Shown: positions 27,940 to 37,603, counted from the first letter of the stretch. The stretch is DNA of 64,000 nucleotides from JAXGXJ01 sp963816155 (GCA_963816155.1 CAWFJE010000001.1:1-64000), one strand, 5' to 3'. Notes: generated from the letters alone by a model not told the origin. Made by a program: numbers and translations.

Positions 27940-28781
27940 AGCGCCTCTTCGCCGGCGATATCCCCGGCAAGGTCGAGGTCGGCCTCCCAGCAACGCAGGC
28001 GGTCGAGAGCCTCGTGTGACATCAGGTCGAAGTGCAGGGGCGTGACGGACACGTACCCTTCGGCCACGGCTTCGAAATCCGTGCCCGCCTCGTGGTGGTA
28101 GCTCAGGTCGTCGTTGTAGATGTGATACCGCCTCCGCTTCCCCTTGCCCTCGCGCAATTGCACCTTGTCCCCGTAGATGCGCTTGCCCAGAGTCGTGAGG
28201 CGGACACCGCGCAGCTGAGGCCAGGCCAGGTCGGGACAGTTTACGTTGAGGAGGGTCTTGGCCGGGAAGCCATGCCGCAGCACCACCGACACGAGCCGCT
28301 GGGCAATACGGGCCGGGACACTCAAGTCGTAGCCTGGATGGTATCCATCCGCCGAGAGGGCGATAGCGGGGATGTCCAGCATGATCCCCTCGAAAGCTGC
28401 CGCCACCGTGCCGGAGTAGGTGATGTCGTCACCCAGGTTGCCCCCCAGGTTGATCCCGGAGACGATCAGGTCGGGGGGCCGATCCAAGAGACCGAGAGCG
28501 GCCATACGCACGCAGTCGACCGGCGTCCCGTCGGTGCTGAAAGCCACGGCGCCATCGGGCAGTTCGACCTCCTCCACCCACAGCGGGGAGTGCATGGTGA
28601 TGCTGCGAGCTGCGCCCGACCGATTCTGGTCAGGGGCTACGACCTGGACCTCGCCGAGAGGCGAGAGCGCGTCCTTGAGCGCGGCCAGTCCCACCGACTC
28701 GACGCCGTCGTCGTTGGTAAGAACGATCAGCGGCCGGCCCGGCTTGAAATGGACAAGAGGGCAGTCCCGTTCGGCAGGCAC
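27936..28781 (-). CDS. surE: 5'/3'-nucleotidase SurE
   Basis: The protein carries the SurE signature LIVLTNDDGVESVGLAAL with the metal-binding DD, APDQNRSGAARSIT, GTPVDCVRMAAL and SGINLGGNLGDDITYSGTVAAA, then the C-terminal swapped-tail region. SurE dephosphorylates nucleoside monophosphates and is linked to stationary-phase survival. The start is uncertain: GTG 28781 (or TTG 28784) lies about 10 bases after the zinc-ribbon gene's stop but without a good Shine-Dalgarno. About 281 residues with that start. Confidence 0.9.
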   Translation of the reverse strand: MPAERDCPLVHFKPGRPLIVLTNDDGVESVGLAALKDALSPLGEVQVVAPDQNRSGAARSITMHSPLWVEEVELPDGAVAFSTDGTPVDCVRMAALGLLDRPPDLIVSGINLGGNLGDDITYSGTVAAAFEGIMLDIPAIALSADGYHPGYDLSVPARIAQRLVSVVLRHGFPAKTLLNVNCPDLAWPQLRGVRLTTLGKRIYGDKVQLREGKGKRRRYHIYNDDLSYHHEAGTDFEAVAEGYVSVTPLHFDLMSHEALDRLRCWEADLDLAGDIAGEEAL

Positions 28782-28792
28782 CAAGGGGAGGG

Positions 28793-29161
28793 TCAGTCGC
28801 TCTTCGCCGCCACCGGAGTACGCGCAGCGGAGGAGTCGGACGCCTTCACCGCAGGCTTGTCGGCGGAGGCAGAGTTGGAGCTGTCTGTGGAAGTCGACCC
28901 GGCCGGTTCGGAGCCCGACTCGGAACCGCCCTGACTGGAGGCCGCGCCTCCGTTGGAGCTGTTTCCGGCGCCGATGCAGCTTCGCTTGGCGTAGTCCGTA
29001 CTGTAGAAGCCACTGCCCTTGAAGTGGATGGCAACAGGAAAGAGCAGCCGCTTGACGGACTGGCCGCACACCTCACACTCGGTGATGGGATCGTCAGACA
29101 TGCGCTGAAAGCGCTCAAATTGATGTTCGCAAGAAACACAGCGATATTCGTACGTTGGCAC
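28793..29161 (-). CDS. FmdB/Ruc-like zinc-ribbon protein with disordered tail
   Basis: 122 residues from GTG 29161, seven bases after AGGAGGT. The N-terminus VPTYEYRCVSCEHQFERF ... CEVCGQSVKRLLFP is a two-CxxC zinc ribbon, followed by HFKGSGFYSTDYAKRSC, the standard FmdB-family ending, and then a ~60-residue Ser/Gly/Ala/Asp-rich disordered tail. This is the layout of M. tuberculosis Rv0991c (Ruc), described as a heat-inducible, redox-controlled chaperone under HrcA. A CIRCE element lies 70 bases upstream here, which fits. First gene of the ruc-surE-HAD-ligA run. Confidence 0.8.
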   Translation of the reverse strand: MPTYEYRCVSCEHQFERFQRMSDDPITECEVCGQSVKRLLFPVAIHFKGSGFYSTDYAKRSCIGAGNSSNGGAASSQGGSESGSEPAGSTSTDSSNSASADKPAVKASDSSAARTPVAAKSD

Positions 29162-29193
29162 GGCAACGACCTCCTGATTCATCGTACGCCGAT

Positions 29194-29199
29194 AGTATA
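29194..29199 (-). promoter_or_regulatory. Putative -10 box of the ruc-like operon
   Basis: TATACT on the minus strand lies 33 bases ahead of the GTG start. The -35 is ambiguous (GTGCAC at 18 bases or TTGTGC at 20). The CIRCE element lies just upstream of it. Confidence 0.4.
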
Positions 29200-29229
29200 G
29201 CGGATTGACGCCGTGGCGTGCACAAGTTG

Positions 29230-29256
29230 TTGGCACTCTCAGTAGGAGAGTGCCAA
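29230..29256. promoter_or_regulatory. CIRCE element (HrcA operator)
   Basis: TTGGCACTC, nine-base spacer, GAGTGCCAA: the CIRCE layout TTAGCACTC-N9-GAGTGCTAA with one symmetrical A-to-G/T-to-C change. It lies in the gap upstream of the ruc-like gene, not near groES/groEL, and no hrcA is present in the window. Confidence 0.8.
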
Positions 29257-29264
29257 TCGCATCG

Positions 29265-29891
29265 TCAGCGGTTGCGGGACCAAGCCAGGTAGGCCGCGAA
29301 AGCCATGACCACCCAGTTGATGACCCCTCGGCCCGATAGCGCAAAGACCACCACGTTCCAACTCGCGCCGAAACTGGCGAGACCGGAGATCAACGGTGGG
29401 AGCACGAAGGCCCAGATCGTACTTATGGCCGCCACGATAGCAGTGGATCTCCCCCGGTAGTGGCCGCTGGCGCGCTTGACGGCCTCGCCGATGAGATAGC
29501 CGATGCCGGCCGCCACGAAGAAGAAGAAGAAGAAGAAGTTGATAGCACCCAGGATATAGTAGTAGGCAAAACCCACAGCAGTGCCTGCCGCGAGACCCAC
29601 CGCGATAGCCCACATGAACCGGCCGCGCTTCACGGTGACTCGAGCCGAGCGGGGCATGCGCGCACACTCAGCGCACTTGATGCCGACCGCTGAGTACACC
29701 ATGCAGTCGGGGCAGATGGGCTTGCCGCAGTTGCTACAGGTGACCATCGTCAGGCGCCCGGGGTGATTGGCGCAGGGCTGTTCTACGGCTCCAGGAAACG
29801 CGTTGTCTCCCGGCTGCTCCGAGTCCTCCGGCAGGTGCAGCTCGCCCGTCGGCTCAGAATCGGAGCCCGTCACCAGTCGCTCCTCGCTCAA
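29265..29891 (-). CDS. B-box zinc-finger membrane protein
   Basis: 208 residues from TTG 29891, overlapping the hspR stop (TTGA). An acidic N-terminus leads to a B-box-like zinc finger CANHPGRLTMVTCSNCGKP...CPDCMV...CAEC at about residues 39-77, then four hydrophobic helices (FMWAIAVGLAAGTAVGFAYY, a run of seven Phe, AIVAAISTIWAFVLPPLI, VVMAFAAYLAW). Function unknown; similar B-box-plus-membrane proteins occur in actinobacteria. As last gene of the dnaK operon it may be heat induced. The Phe run comes from seven TTC codons. Confidence 0.7.
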   Translation of the reverse strand: MSEERLVTGSDSEPTGELHLPEDSEQPGDNAFPGAVEQPCANHPGRLTMVTCSNCGKPICPDCMVYSAVGIKCAECARMPRSARVTVKRGRFMWAIAVGLAAGTAVGFAYYYILGAINFFFFFFFVAAGIGYLIGEAVKRASGHYRGRSTAIVAAISTIWAFVLPPLISGLASFGASWNVVVFALSGRGVINWVVMAFAAYLAWSRNR

Positions 29892-30307
29892 GATCGCCCG
29901 CGCCGCGGTTCCCTCAGCACGATCACTTCACCGGGCCGAGACAGAGGAATGAGTTCTTTGCGGTAGCTACGATGCACGGAGTCAAGTTCGGCCTGCGCCT
30001 CTTCCGCGAGCCGCTCCATCTCAGCCCGCAACTGCTCCATCCGGCGCTCCATCTTGACCAGTCTCTCCTCCATCTCCAACACCCGCTCCACGCCGGCCAG
30101 ATTGAGCCCACATTCCGCCACCAGTTGCTGGATGCGGCGCAGGCGCTCCACATCGTCCATGGAATATAGGCGCGTGCTTTTCGACGAGCGCTTGGGACGG
30201 ATGAGACCGCGGCGCTCGTACATGCGCAGCGTCTGCGGATGCATCTCCGCCAACTCGGCCGCCACCGAGATCATGAAGACAGGTCTAAGTTTGTCGTCCA
30301 GGTCCAT
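29888..30307 (-). CDS. hspR: Heat-shock repressor HspR (MerR family)
   Basis: 139 residues. MISVAAELAEMHPQTLRMYERRGLIRPKRS is the MerR-type winged helix with the HspR-specific sequence, then STRLYSMDDVERLRRIQQL and a coiled-coil ERVLEMEERLVKMERRMEQL. HspR binds HAIR operators together with DnaK to repress dnaK, clpB and lon in actinobacteria. The position after dnaJ gives the classic dnaK-grpE-dnaJ-hspR order, so HspR is autoregulated from the dnaK promoter, where a HAIR-like site is visible. Confidence 0.93.
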   Translation of the reverse strand: MDLDDKLRPVFMISVAAELAEMHPQTLRMYERRGLIRPKRSSKSTRLYSMDDVERLRRIQQLVAECGLNLAGVERVLEMEERLVKMERRMEQLRAEMERLAEEAQAELDSVHRSYRKELIPLSRPGEVIVLREPRRGRS

Positions 30308-30351
30308 CTCGTCCCTCGATCAGTCGCCGCACTCGACGGTCCATGCCCTTC

Positions 30352-31491
<1,140 letters not shown>

Positions 31492-31503
31492 CAGGCTTCG
31501 CTC

Positions 31504-32355
31504 CTACCCGGCCGTGTCGGCACGACCTACGCCGTCGCCCTTTTCGCGCAGTCCCGACGATACCACTACCCGCGCGGGCCGCAGCACACGCTCTCCCTGG
31601 CGGTAGCCCTTCTCCAGAAGACCGGCAACCAAGCCTTCTTCGTGTTCAGACGGCTGCATCGCGAGGGCTTCATGGATCGCAGGATCGAAGGCGGCTCCCA
31701 CGGTCTCGATCTCTTGCACCCCGGACCGTTTCAATTGTTCCACGAACATGTCCCGAGTCATCCTCACACCGCCCAGGACTTTGCTCTCTTCGTGGTGCTC
31801 GGCGGCGTCGAGAGCCCTTTCCAGGTTGTCAAGCACCGGCAAGAGCTCGCGAAGAATATCGGCCTGCGCCCGCTCCCGCGACTCCGCCAGCTCTCGTATC
31901 GAACGCCTCCGATAGTTGTCGAATTCCGCGCGCAGGCGCAGAAGGCCTTCGACGGCCGCGTCCCGCTCGGCGGTCAGCGACACTTGTTCGTCGGATGCCG
32001 ATTGGACACCCGGCGCCTGAGTCCCGGCCGCAGCCGCAACGGCAGCCTCAGCTGCGGACGCAGCTGAGGGCACATCGGGCCCCGGAGATGCGGAGCTCAT
32101 CTCAGCCTGGTCGTCTGTTCCGCCCGGACCCGTCTTCGAGGCTCCGTGTTTGAAGGCGATCGGTCCGGGATCGGCAGCCGCCGCGGCTGAGGCTGAGCCC
32201 GTAACGGCCGTCGGAGAACTATCAGAATCCGCGGTTGGCGGCCGATACGACGGGCCGTATGCGCCGGCGCCCGCACGCAGGGTCGCATCCTGGCTGGGCT
32301 GGTTCGCGGCACCGGCGCCGGCGGTGTTGATGGGGATCTTCCGTATTGCGGACAT
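31504..32355 (-). CDS. grpE: Nucleotide exchange factor GrpE with long N-terminal extension
   Basis: 283 residues from ATG 32355. The C-terminal ~150 residues are GrpE: RAEFDNYRRRSIRELAESRE coiled coil, LPVLDNLERALDA, GVRMTRDMFVEQLKRSGVQEIE and the beta-domain FDPAIHEALAM...EKGYRQGERVLRPARV VVSS. The first ~130 residues are low-complexity Ala/Ser/Pro/Gly, far longer than usual. GrpE releases ADP from DnaK and acts as thermosensor. An AAGGAAC site lies upstream of the chosen ATG, and a 25-base hairpin lies between it and the hsp20 stop. Confidence 0.92.
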   Translation of the reverse strand: MSAIRKIPINTAGAGAANQPSQDATLRAGAGAYGPSYRPPTADSDSSPTAVTGSASAAAAADPGPIAFKHGASKTGPGGTDDQAEMSSASPGPDVPSAASAAEAAVAAAAGTQAPGVQSASDEQVSLTAERDAAVEGLLRLRAEFDNYRRRSIRELAESRERAQADILRELLPVLDNLERALDAAEHHEESKVLGGVRMTRDMFVEQLKRSGVQEIETVGAAFDPAIHEALAMQPSEHEEGLVAGLLEKGYRQGERVLRPARVVVSSGLREKGDGVGRADTAG

Positions 32356-32376
32356 TGTCAGTCTCGTTCCTTGTGG

Positions 32377-32401
32377 GGGCGGCGGCCTCCGGCCGCCGCC
32401 C
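32377..32401. other. Intra-operon GC hairpin between hsp20 and grpE
   Basis: Perfect 11-base arms 32377-32387 and 32391-32401 with a 3-base loop. There is no U-run, so it is more likely an RNA processing or stability element than a full stop. Confidence 0.5.
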
Positions 32402-32434
32402 GATCGTCCGGTCTGTCGACCACGTGTCTTCCGA

Positions 32435-32923
32435 CTAGGAGACCGTCGCCTCGCTCGCGGCCGCCTCCACGGTCCTCGGCTCGTTGGAGCTGACACTGAC
32501 CGTGATCTTCTTCGGCTTGGCGACGTCTGCCTTGGGCACCGACACCTCCAACACACCGTTGTCGTATCTAGCTTCGATGCGGCTCTCGTCCACCGTCTGA
32601 GGCAAAGCGAGAGAACGGCTGAAAGAACCGTAGCGCCGCTCGATGCGGTAGTACTTGTCTTCCTTCACTTCCTCCTCGAAGCGCCGCTCGCCGCTCACCG
32701 TGAGCACGTTGTCCTGCACTTCGATACTGATGTCGCTCGGGTCCATGCCCGCGAGTTCGGCTTTGAGCTTGATGGCGTCGTCGGTCTCGATCACGTCTAT
32801 CGAAGGCGTCCACGACTGCCGCTCGGCCACGTCCCCGGTCCCACCGGCGCGGGAGAACAGGCGGTTGACCTCGGTCTGCAAAGCCGTCAACTCACGGAAG
32901 GGATCCCATCTCACGATTGTCAT
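32435..32923 (-). CDS. Small heat-shock protein (Hsp20/alpha-crystallin)
   Basis: 162 residues: MTIVRWDPFRELTALQTEVN start, alpha-crystallin domain with ELAGMDPSDISIEVQDNVLT, YYRIERRYGSFSRSLALP and the conserved A-x-x-x-n-GVL motif YDNGVLEVSVPK, then a short tail. It binds unfolding proteins to prevent aggregation. AAAGGAGGT lies eight bases before the ATG. Its placement inside the dnaK operon, between dnaK and grpE, is an insertion into the usual actinobacterial order and puts it under the dnaK promoter. Confidence 0.93.
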   Translation of the reverse strand: MTIVRWDPFRELTALQTEVNRLFSRAGGTGDVAERQSWTPSIDVIETDDAIKLKAELAGMDPSDISIEVQDNVLTVSGERRFEEEVKEDKYYRIERRYGSFSRSLALPQTVDESRIEARYDNGVLEVSVPKADVAKPKKITVSVSSNEPRTVEAAASEATVS

Positions 32924-32966
32924 TTGAACTTACCTCCTTTGTCTTTCGTATGCCCGGTCCCGCCGG

Positions 32967-32994
32967 GGCCGGGCCGCCCGAGGGCGGCCCGGCC
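32967..32994. other. Intra-operon GC hairpin between dnaK and hsp20
   Basis: Perfect 13-base arms (32967-32979, 32982-32994) around a 2-base centre. It sits 24 bases after the dnaK stop with no U-run. It could attenuate read-through or protect dnaK mRNA. Confidence 0.5.
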
Positions 32995-33018
32995 TCTATC
33001 CGGCAAGCGGACTATTGC

Positions 33019-34932
33019 CTACTTGTCCTCGTCTATGACCTCGTAGTCGGCCTCTTCCACTACCTCGTCCTCGGCAGTGCCGCCGCCGGCGTCCTGAGCA
33101 CCACCATCGGCAGCGCCACCCTGCTGAGCCTGCGCCGCGGCCTGATAGGCGGCCTCGGACAGCTTGTACGCGGCCTCCTGCAGCGCGTCCGTACGGCTAC
33201 GGAGGAGGTCGACATTGTCGCCCTTGATAGCTTCCTCAAGGTCACGCGTAGCGTTCTCGATGTTTCCGATGGTCGCCCCGTCGACCTTGTCACCCAGGTC
33301 CTTGAGGGACTTGCGCGTGGAGTAGACCAGGTTCTCAGCCTGGTTCCTCGCGTCGACGAGCTCCTTCTTCTTCTTGTCTTCTTCCGCGTTGGCCTCGGCG
33401 TCGTGCATCATCTTCTTGATGTCTTCGTCGCTCAGACCGCTCGAGCTCTTGATGACGATCTTCTGCTCGTTGCCCGTAGCGAGGTCCTTGGCCGAGACGT
33501 GCGTGATGCCGTTGGCGTCGATGTCGAAACCGACCTCGATCTGCGGGATGCCCCGCGGAGCCGGAGGAATACCCATCAGCTGGAACTTGCCCAAGGTCTT
33601 GTTGTAGGCCGCCAGGTCGCGTTCACCCTGGAGCACATGGATCTCGACCGATGTCTGACCATCGTCCGCGGTGGAGAATATCTCGCTCTTCCGCGTGGGG
33701 ATGGTGGTGTTGCGGTCGATGAGTCTCGTGAAGACGCCGCCCTTGGTCTCGATACCCAACGAGAGCGGGGTGACGTCGAGGAGGATGATGTCCTTGACCT
33801 CGCCGGCCAGCACACCGCCCTGGATGGCGGCGCCCAAGGCCACAACTTCGTCGGGGTTGATGCCCTTGTGGGGCTCCTTGCCGGCAAGCGTGCGCACCTT
33901 CTCCTGGACCGCGGGCATACGCGTCATGCCGCCCACCAAGATCACCTGGTCGATGTCACCGGTCTTCATGCCCGCGTCATCCATGGCCTGCTTTGTGGGG
34001 CCGACGACCCGGTCGAGAAGGTCACGCGTCAGTTCTTCGAGTTTGGCGCGGCTCAGAGTCATGTCCAGATGCAGGGGGCCGCTCTGGTCCATGGTAATGA
34101 ACGGTTGGTTGATGCTCGTCTCCATGACGGAGGAGAGCTCCACCTTGGCCTTCTCGGCCGCTTCGTACAGGCGCTGAAGCGCCTGCCGGTCCTTGGACAG
34201 GTCGACGCCCTTCTCCTTGCGGAACTCATTGACGATCCAGTCGACAATGGCCTTGTCGAAGTTGTCGCCGCCCAGATGGGTGTCACCGTTGGTCGACTTC
34301 ACTTCGAACACGCCGTCGCCCAGTTCGAGGATGGAGACGTCGAACGTGCCGCCTCCCAGGTCGAACACCAAGACCGTCTGCTCGTGCTCTTTGTCGAGAC
34401 CGTACGCGAGCGCAGCCGCAGTCGGCTCGTTCACGATGCGTTTCACTTCCAGACCGGCGATGATGCCCGCATCCTTGGTCGCCTGACGCTGAGCGTCATC
34501 GAAGTACGCCGGAACGGTGATGACGGCCTCGGTGACTTCGGTGCCCAGGAACGCTTCCGCGTCGCGTTTCAGCTTCTGCAGAATCTTCGCCGAGATCTCC
34601 GGAGGCGAGAACTGTCCGTCCTTGGTCTGCACACGCACGTCAGCGTTCGGTCCCTCCACCACCTGATAGGGGACTATCTTCATCTCTTCGCTGACCCCGG
34701 AGTACTTCCGCCCCATGAAACGCTTGATGGAGAAGACGGTGTTCTCAGGGTTGGTGACGGCCTGGCGCCGAGCCACGGTGCCCACCAACTGCTCCCCGGT
34801 CTTGGTGAAAGCCACAACGGAGGGGGTGGTGCGACCGCCCTCGGCGTTGGGGATTATTGTCGGCTCTCCGCCTTCCAAAACGGCCATGGCCGAGTTGGTC
34901 GTGCCCAAGTCGATGCCGATGATCTTGCCCAT
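33019..34932 (-). CDS. dnaK: Chaperone DnaK (Hsp70)
   Basis: 637 residues: ATPase domain with IGIDLGTTNSAMAVLEGG, VPAYFDDAQRQATKDAG, VFDLGGGTFDVSILEL and ILVGGMTRMPAVQEKV, linker DVTPLSLG, substrate-binding domain, and a lid ending in Gly/Ala-rich sequence and an acidic EEADYEVIDEDK tail. It is the central ATP-driven foldase and the HspR co-repressor. First gene of the operon; a consensus promoter overlapped by a HAIR-like site lies about 60 bases upstream. Confidence 0.96.
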   Translation of the reverse strand: MGKIIGIDLGTTNSAMAVLEGGEPTIIPNAEGGRTTPSVVAFTKTGEQLVGTVARRQAVTNPENTVFSIKRFMGRKYSGVSEEMKIVPYQVVEGPNADVRVQTKDGQFSPPEISAKILQKLKRDAEAFLGTEVTEAVITVPAYFDDAQRQATKDAGIIAGLEVKRIVNEPTAAALAYGLDKEHEQTVLVFDLGGGTFDVSILELGDGVFEVKSTNGDTHLGGDNFDKAIVDWIVNEFRKEKGVDLSKDRQALQRLYEAAEKAKVELSSVMETSINQPFITMDQSGPLHLDMTLSRAKLEELTRDLLDRVVGPTKQAMDDAGMKTGDIDQVILVGGMTRMPAVQEKVRTLAGKEPHKGINPDEVVALGAAIQGGVLAGEVKDIILLDVTPLSLGIETKGGVFTRLIDRNTTIPTRKSEIFSTADDGQTSVEIHVLQGERDLAAYNKTLGKFQLMGIPPAPRGIPQIEVGFDIDANGITHVSAKDLATGNEQKIVIKSSSGLSDEDIKKMMHDAEANAEEDKKKKELVDARNQAENLVYSTRKSLKDLGDKVDGATIGNIENATRDLEEAIKGDNVDLLRSRTDALQEAAYKLSEAAYQAAAQAQQGGAADGGAQDAGGGTAEDEVVEEADYEVIDEDK

Positions 34933-34988
34933 TACATGTCCTCCGCGTTCGATACAGATAAGCTTCCGTTGCTGTTTAGCATGTTGCC

Positions 34989-35018
34989 ATTATAAAATCT
35001 GAGTCGGTTCCTGTCAAG
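34989..35018 (-). promoter_or_regulatory. dnaK promoter with overlapping HAIR-like operator
   Basis: On the minus strand TTGACA (35012-35017) and TATAAT (34989-34994) are 17 bases apart, a perfect sigma70-type promoter. Overlapping it at 34998-35018 is CTTGACA-N7-ACTCAGA, close to HAIR (CTTGAGT-N7-ACTCAAG). Repression by HspR is inferred from the site and from hspR in the operon. Confidence 0.7.
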
Positions 35019-35238
35019 TCTACCAGAGAGGTGAATCGTGACAAATCCTCACGGCACAGCGCGGGAACGCTCCAGACGGAGTCAGGGTCATAATGTGGAT
35101 AGGTTCTGCGACCCCGCGTCCAAGCCTCATCGGCCGGCCAAGAACAGGCCTCTCCCTCGGGAGCCGGTGGTTTGGCTAAAATGGAACCGTGGGTATCGTC
35201 GGCAACGCACGTAGTCAGATCGAGGTGGACGGACGACC

Positions 35239-37356
35239 ATGAGGATCGGTAGAGAAGGACGGAGCGCCCGCGCCAGAAGGGCTCAGGCAGTCCGCAGACG
35301 GCGCACTGTCATCCTCATAGCCGTTCTGGTCGCCATACCGCTCATCTCGCTTGGCATCCTCGTCGGCCTGTTCAGCCTTGGCCTGCGCACCGTCGCCGCC
35401 GTGGAGCAGGACATCCCCTCTTTGGAGGACCAGAGTCAGACCTCGCTCGCGCAGACCACACAGATCTACGCAGCCGACGGCACCCTCCTGGCATACCTGC
35501 ACGGCGTCGAGAACCGTACGGTCATCAGCGGCAAGTCCATCCCCGACACGCTCAAGTATGCCGTCGTGGCTGTCGAGGACGAACGCTTCTACCAGCACAA
35601 TGGAGTGGACCTCGAAGGCTTCGGACGAGCGCTCGCGACCAACCTGCAGGCACGGGGAGTGGAAGAAGGCTTCTCTACCATCACCATGCAGTTGATCGGC
35701 AACATGTACCTGGATCGTACCGAGATATCCTTGGGGCGCAAGTTCAACGAGATGGCTCTCGCCTGGCAGTTCGAGAGGAAGTACTCCAAGGACGAGATCC
35801 TCGAGATGTACCTCAACACCATCTACTTCGGCTCCAATGCCTATGGTGTGGAGGCAGCCGCGAAGACGTACTTCAATAAGGAGCCAGTGCAGCTCACCCT
35901 GGCCGAGGCCGCGCTTCTCGCAGGCCTCCCCCAAGCCCCTACAGCCTACTCCCCCCGCCGTAACCCCGAACGCGCTCTGGCCAGGCGCGACTCGATACTC
36001 CTCAAGATGTACCGGCAGGGCTTCATCACCCAGGCGGAGGCCCGTCAGGCCCAGGATGAGCCCTTGACGCTGGCGCCCGTCTCGCCCTACACCAAAGTGC
36101 AGGAGCCGTACGTAGTCGCCTACGTGCGCAAGCAGCTCATCGATATGTACGGGGAGGACAAGGTGTTCGAAGGGGGCCTCCGCGTGGAGACCACCATCAA
36201 TCCGGCCTACCAGAAACTGGCTTCCGAGGCCATCTCCTCGACCCTGAACGAGGAAGGAGACCCGTCCGCCGCCCTCGTGAGCATCGAGACCAAGACCGGC
36301 TACATCCGAGCCATGGTGGGCAGCACCGACTACGACGACTCCAAGTTCAACCTGGCCGCCCAGGGCCGCCGACAACCCGGTTCGGCCTTCAAGACGTTCG
36401 TGCTGGCGGCGGCCATCGAAGCCGGAGCCGACCCCTATAACACGTACTACGAGTCGATGCCGCTGACCATCGAACTGCCCGGGCAGCCGAAACCCTGGAA
36501 CGTGAAGACCTTCGGCGGCAGCTACTACGGCACCGAGTCCATCGCCGCAGCCACTCTGCGCAGCGACAACTCCGTCTATGCCCAGATGATCCTTGATCTG
36601 GGACCGGAACTCGTGGTCGACATCGCCAAACGCATGGGCATCACCTCCGAACTCAGCCCCTACCCGGCCATCGCCCTGGGTGGGTTGACCTACGGCGTCT
36701 CTCCTTTGGAGATGGCCTCGGCCTACGCCACCCTGTCCAACCACGGCGAGCATGTCTCGCCCACCATCATCCTCAAGATCACCGATGCAAAGGGAAGCGT
36801 GTTATGGGAGGCGAACCCCAAACGCACCCAGGCCATCTCGGCGGGGGTGGCCTACGAGGTGACGCGCATCCTGCAGCAGAACGTCTTGAGTGGCACCGGT
36901 ACGCGGGCGAATATCGACCGGCCGGCCGCCGGCAAGACCGGGACCGCGCAGGAATTCTACGATGCCTGGTTCTGCGGGTACACTCCCCACCTCTCGACGG
37001 CGGTGTGGGTGGGCCATCCCGAGGGTCAGATCGAGATGAAGGACGTGCACGGGATCAGGGTCACCGGCGGGAGCTTCCCGGCCGAGATGTGGAGCAAGTT
37101 CATGTACGATGCCGACCGAGATTTCCCCGAGGAGCAGTTCGCAGAACCTGAAGTCAAGGTGGTCTGGGACATCTTCTTCCAGAGCGAGTGGTCCGTGCCG
37201 CCCACGTCGGCGAGCACGTCTTCGACGACCACCACTTCCTCCACCACCACGACCGTGCCTCCCATCGAACCACCTACGACCCTGCCACCCACGACTTTGC
37301 CACCGACGACCACCACGACCAAGCCGCCTACGACCACGCAGCCCCCGGCCACGTAG
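35239..37356 (+). CDS. Class A penicillin-binding protein (bifunctional transglycosylase-transpeptidase)
   Basis: 705 residues: basic cytoplasmic start, one membrane helix (~residues 23-50), GT51 domain (VAVEDERFYQHNGVD, GFSTITMQLIGN, KYSKDEILEMYLNTIYFG), then the transpeptidase with active-site PGSAFKTF (SxxK), RSDNS (SxN) and GKTGTAQ (KTG). The tail of ~55 residues is Thr/Pro/Ser repeats. It polymerises and cross-links peptidoglycan outside the membrane. ATG 35239 follows GAGGTGGAC. It is divergent from dnaK; the 220 bases between hold the dnaK promoter and nothing else clear. Confidence 0.93.
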   Translation: MRIGREGRSARARRAQAVRRRRTVILIAVLVAIPLISLGILVGLFSLGLRTVAAVEQDIPSLEDQSQTSLAQTTQIYAADGTLLAYLHGVENRTVISGKSIPDTLKYAVVAVEDERFYQHNGVDLEGFGRALATNLQARGVEEGFSTITMQLIGNMYLDRTEISLGRKFNEMALAWQFERKYSKDEILEMYLNTIYFGSNAYGVEAAAKTYFNKEPVQLTLAEAALLAGLPQAPTAYSPRRNPERALARRDSILLKMYRQGFITQAEARQAQDEPLTLAPVSPYTKVQEPYVVAYVRKQLIDMYGEDKVFEGGLRVETTINPAYQKLASEAISSTLNEEGDPSAALVSIETKTGYIRAMVGSTDYDDSKFNLAAQGRRQPGSAFKTFVLAAAIEAGADPYNTYYESMPLTIELPGQPKPWNVKTFGGSYYGTESIAAATLRSDNSVYAQMILDLGPELVVDIAKRMGITSELSPYPAIALGGLTYGVSPLEMASAYATLSNHGEHVSPTIILKITDAKGSVLWEANPKRTQAISAGVAYEVTRILQQNVLSGTGTRANIDRPAAGKTGTAQEFYDAWFCGYTPHLSTAVWVGHPEGQIEMKDVHGIRVTGGSFPAEMWSKFMYDADRDFPEEQFAEPEVKVVWDIFFQSEWSVPPTSASTSSTTTTSSTTTTVPPIEPPTTLPPTTLPPTTTTTKPPTTTQPPAT

Positions 37357-37489
37357 TCTCGCGGTACCCCATAGCCAGACGGGGCCCCAGCCTGGACTCT
37401 GCTGTTGCAGCCGGGCTCACACCCGCTTGACCGGTCCTGTCGACAGCCCAAGCATGTCCCCCCTACGCTCCCGGGCGCATTCCCACATC

Positions 37490-37517
37490 TTGACAGATAT
37501 GAGCGCTAGTGTATAAG
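37490..37517 (+). promoter_or_regulatory. clpB promoter, possible degenerate HAIR site
   Basis: TTGACA (37490-37495) and TATAAG (37512-37517) with a 16-base spacer, 87 bases ahead of clpB. The left half CTTGACA matches the dnaK HAIR half; the right half is poor (GCGCTAG). ClpB is an HspR target in other actinobacteria, so control is plausible. Confidence 0.5.
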
Positions 37518-37603
37518 ATTATCTGCGTCCTATACTAATATACGCTCCGCACGCGACCGGCCGAGATCGTCGTCGTGACAGGGGTTCAGGAGTACTGATT
37601 GGT

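Noticed and set aside
29517..29537. Seven GAA triplets as a phase-variable tract
   Set aside because: A triplet repeat in coding frame changes length without frameshift; it encodes Phe residues in a membrane helix.
32917..34995. 692-codon open frame on the plus strand opposite dnaK
   Set aside because: It mirrors dnaK in the antisense frame, a common artefact of GC-rich coding DNA; its translation has no recognisable domain while dnaK is complete.
35215..36753. 512-codon minus-strand frame opposite the penicillin-binding protein
   Set aside because: Antisense shadow; the plus strand has the full SxxK, SxN and KTG motif set.
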